Source: Ignavibacteria bacterium
GTDB lineage: Bacteria > Bacteroidota > Ignavibacteria > Ignavibacteriales > Melioribacteraceae
Reading direction: 5' to 3'
DNA length: 17,785 nt
NCBI GenBank assembly: GCA_027347545.1
Contig: DAIEQT010000260.1
Coordinates: forward strand, 1-17,785
The translations under genes and the position numbers were made by a program. The notes under the pieces were generated by a model. The model ran no database searches, was not told the origin of the DNA, and saw only the letters and a program-made list of their open reading frames with translations. Shown piece after piece: positions 15,682 to 17,785 of the stretch (its first letter is position 1; every line of letters begins with the position of its first letter).

Positions 15682-16820
15682 ATGGCGTACGAATCTGTAG
15701 ATAACTACAAAAAGCTTTAGTTGATAATGTTTTTCATTATGCTAAAGATTCGAAAAAGGCTGCCGGACGAGCTCTTGGGACAATTGTTGAAATAATAACC
15801 TACTATCTTTTGAAAACGTGGGGTATGAACAACCAAATCTCTATCGAAAGAGGCTTAGAGGAATACGGAAATCCCGACATTACCCACAACGTAGAATTTT
15901 CGCTGCATCCTATTATCCATAGCGTGGTTTTAACGATTGACAAAAACAATGAATCAATAACAGCCAACAAAATTTTAAAAGCACTTCAAGAACAAAAATC
16001 TAATCTAAAAGAATTTGAGCCGAAGCCAAATCAGCTTATTAGCAAAGGTGTTCTTCGTAATGCATGTACAATAGCTGTATCAGAGAAGTCCTTTTTACTT
16101 TGTAGTGTTAAAGCCGATATGGGCAATAAATATGAACTGTATATTTATGAACAAAGCAAAAAGCCCTATTCGGTTTTCGAATGTAAACGAGTTGGAGTAG
16201 AAGAGGGGATGTCTAAAGGACCACAAACAATAGAAAAAGCTAAACAAGGAGCTTATGTTGCGCGTACTGCCTCCTCGCTTCAGAAAATTAGAAATGAGTC
16301 CGGTGAGATGTATGGAATAATTTATAAAAGTAACAGTGCCTATATTGTTAAACCATTCACCTCTTTACTTGATGAAGTAATATACTCTAAAGATAAAGAA
16401 TTGCTAAGGCGCTTCATACTGACTGTTGGTGTGGTGAGTAATCATGGCAATTGGTTTACATCCAATAATCAGAATAAAGAATTAAAAGTTCTCGCACAAT
16501 CTTATGATTGGTTACTTTTCCTTACAGATAAAGGTCTTTCGGAATTTATTGAGAAATTGCTTTTCAAACCCAGACGAGAGTTTAAACCGATTAGAGACGC
16601 GTTTATTTCGAGCTACACGGCAGCGAAAAAGAAAAATCAATTCACCAAAGTTCAGATGAATGTTGAAGCCGATAGAGTTCTACTAGAATATTTTCGTAAA
16701 AACTTAAAAGCTATTGAGAAGTGGTTTAATATTATTTCACCCCAAAAGAAAAATTTATCTAACTTAAGACAAGAGTTAAAAGAACTAAAAGATAAAGACT
16801 GGAATGAGATTCTAAAATGA
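15682..16820 (+). pseudogene. Frameshifted type II restriction endonuclease (candidate)
   Basis: From ATG 15682, with a strong AGGAG at 15673-15677, only 12 codons read before TAG at 15718. Shifting by one base in the A-run at 15709-15713 joins this start to an open frame running to 16820, restoring a 379-residue protein (MAYESVDNY, then ALVDNVFHYAKD). The frame itself offers only a TTG at 15810 as a later start, losing about 43 residues. The call as a nuclease rests on a PD-(D/E)xK-like site (restored D146 in KADMG, then E167-C-K169 in SVFECKRVG) and on its four-base ATGA overlap with a DNA adenine methyltransferase gene. I do not recognise its specificity. The shift may be real inactivation, a homopolymer sequencing error or, less likely, programmed slippage at C-AAA-AAG. 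Confidence 0.6.
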
Positions 16821-17443
16821 GTGCAGGAAGAAACGTAAATACTTTAAGTCAAAGTTGGGGAACACCCAGTAAATATGTAAAGGCTGTAAAAGACGTATTC
16901 GGCGGATTTATAGACTTAGACCCATGTTCAAACGAGTATTCTGTAGTGAAAGCAAAAGTAGAATATGCATTGCCCAAACACGATGGATTGAAAGAAAGTT
17001 GGAATTATCCCACCATCTTTGTCAATCCACCTTATGGTATTGATAAAAAAAGTGGGACTACAATCAAAAGTTGGCTGGCTCGTTGTGCTCATGCTTATGA
17101 CGAATATAATTCCCAAGTTCTAGCGCTTGTTCCTATTGCGGCAAACACCACACATTGGAAGAAGTATGTTTTTACCAAAGCGAAAGCTATTTGTTTTCTC
17201 TATGATACGAGACTACGGTTTCTTGAAAATGGTAAGGATACTGGAAAAGGGGCACCTATGGCTTGTGCAATGATTTATTGGGGCGATAACTATGATAGAT
17301 TCTATAAGGTCTTTATTGAACACGGGGCAGTTGTTGACATATCGAATTTAATAGGCGAACAGATTGGTTCCGATCGCCAAAATTTTAAGCACTTCACCGA
17401 AGCAAAGAAAAGCCACCATGTACAGAAAATAGTGAACCTATAG
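16817..17443 (+). CDS. DNA N6-adenine methyltransferase, phage Dam-like family
   Basis: 208 residues. Transfers a methyl group from S-adenosylmethionine to adenine N6 in a specific DNA site. The signatures match the phage-type Dam family: a WGTP motif (14-17), LDPCSN (34-39, in the position of the family's D-x-C/A-A/S stretch), a conserved W (62) before the catalytic NPPYG (70-74), and an APMACAMIYWG strand near 145-160. Overlap of ATGA with the nuclease gene upstream points to a coupled restriction-modification operon in which this protein protects host DNA. Such methyltransferases are often carried by phages or mobile elements, so this pair may have been acquired by transfer. If the nuclease is truly dead, this would be an orphan methylase. 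Target sequence unknown. Confidence 0.85.
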   Translation: MSAGRNVNTLSQSWGTPSKYVKAVKDVFGGFIDLDPCSNEYSVVKAKVEYALPKHDGLKESWNYPTIFVNPPYGIDKKSGTTIKSWLARCAHAYDEYNSQVLALVPIAANTTHWKKYVFTKAKAICFLYDTRLRFLENGKDTGKGAPMACAMIYWGDNYDRFYKVFIEHGAVVDISNLIGEQIGSDRQNFKHFTEAKKSHHVQKIVNL

Positions 17444-17448
17444 TTATC

Positions 17449-17785
17449 GTGGAAAGGAATTTAGTAAAACTAATACAAGAAAAAATTTCCGATCAGCTTT
17501 CTCTTTGGGATGATGTTACAATTCATCCTCACAGATTTGGCGGAATTGAGTTTCAGTTAAACGGAAAAGAGTTTGGGCATATTCACAATTTTGGAACGAT
17601 GGATATTCTTTTAGGCAACAAGCTGAGAGAAGCAATTGTTACAGAAGGTTTGGCGAAACCGCATCATATCTTTCCGCAAACCGGATGGATCTCTTACTAC
17701 TTCGAAAGTGAAGCCGATATTAAAAACGCGCTATGGCTTTTGCGCTTTTCTTATCTGCTCAATTCGTTTAAGCAAAAAACAATTA
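17449..17785 (+). CDS. DUF5519 (luciferase-domain-like) protein, start only
   Basis: An open frame from GTG 17449 to the window edge gives 112 residues with no stop. It shows the DUF5519 pattern: an F-GGIEFQLNGKEFGHIHNF strand pair, a MDILLGNKLREAIV helix, and KPHHIFPQTGWISYYF followed by an LLRFSYLLN helix. Function of the family is unknown; the luciferase label is historical and does not imply light production. The GTG start is chosen because no ATG, TTG or GTG occurs in frame between the previous stop and it, and no ribosome site helps. It follows the methyltransferase stop by five bases. Confidence 0.65.
   Translation, partial: MERNLVKLIQEKISDQLSLWDDVTIHPHRFGGIEFQLNGKEFGHIHNFGTMDILLGNKLREAIVTEGLAKPHHIFPQTGWISYYFESEADIKNALWLLRFSYLLNSFKQKTI

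Noticed and set aside
15709..15715. Programmed -1 frameshift signal in the restriction gene
   Set aside because: The heptamer is C-AAA-AAG, not the canonical A-AAA-AAG, and no clear downstream stimulatory hairpin was seen; decay or a sequencing error is simpler.

Overview
This is an AT-rich bacterial chromosome segment. Protein-level features (a paired PspC/membrane gene, an ECF sigma with an RskA-type anti-sigma, DUF2203, SPFH) and the frequent lack of Shine-Dalgarno sites would fit the Ignavibacteria/Chlorobi/Bacteroidetes side of the tree. That placement is an impression, not a demonstration. No tRNA, rRNA, CRISPR array or transposase gene was found.

Layout: (1) 1-926, minus strand, the N-terminal third of alanyl-tRNA synthetase, cut by the window edge. 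(2) 1118-2841, plus strand, an ECF sigma factor translationally coupled to a membrane anti-sigma factor. (3) 2842-4030, minus strand, a tandem-PspC membrane protein and a small polytopic membrane protein, ending in a hairpin terminator that lies inside the last codons. (4) 4031-4441, a gene-free stretch with several perfect helices and a terminator, probably a structured leader or small RNA ahead of an SPFH/band-7 protein (4442-5413). (5) 5414-5653, two inverted-repeat elements. (6) 5654-11260, a giant 1868-residue protein that reads as a degenerate aminotransferase domain, a complete PLP aminotransferase and a phosphoenolpyruvate carboxylase-like domain in one chain. (7) 11410-13164, an asparagine-synthetase-like protein whose N-terminal Cys nucleophile is replaced by Ser. 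(8) 13210-15073, arginase, an OsmC-family protein and a DUF2203 protein. (9) 15179-15634, a MarR regulator with a palindrome over its likely promoter. (10) 15682-17443, a restriction-modification pair whose nuclease gene is frameshifted. (11) 17449 to the edge, the start of a DUF5519-like protein.

The most striking item is the fusion at 5654-11260. A PEPC would make oxaloacetate from PEP and bicarbonate, and an aminotransferase could turn oxaloacetate into aspartate, so a fusion could channel anaplerotic carbon to aspartate. The next gene belongs to the asparagine synthetase family, whose classical substrate is aspartate. However, several PEPC substrate-binding residues appear substituted, so the second domain may have a different substrate. 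The fold assignments are read from ordered motifs. The reaction and the link to the neighbouring gene are inference.
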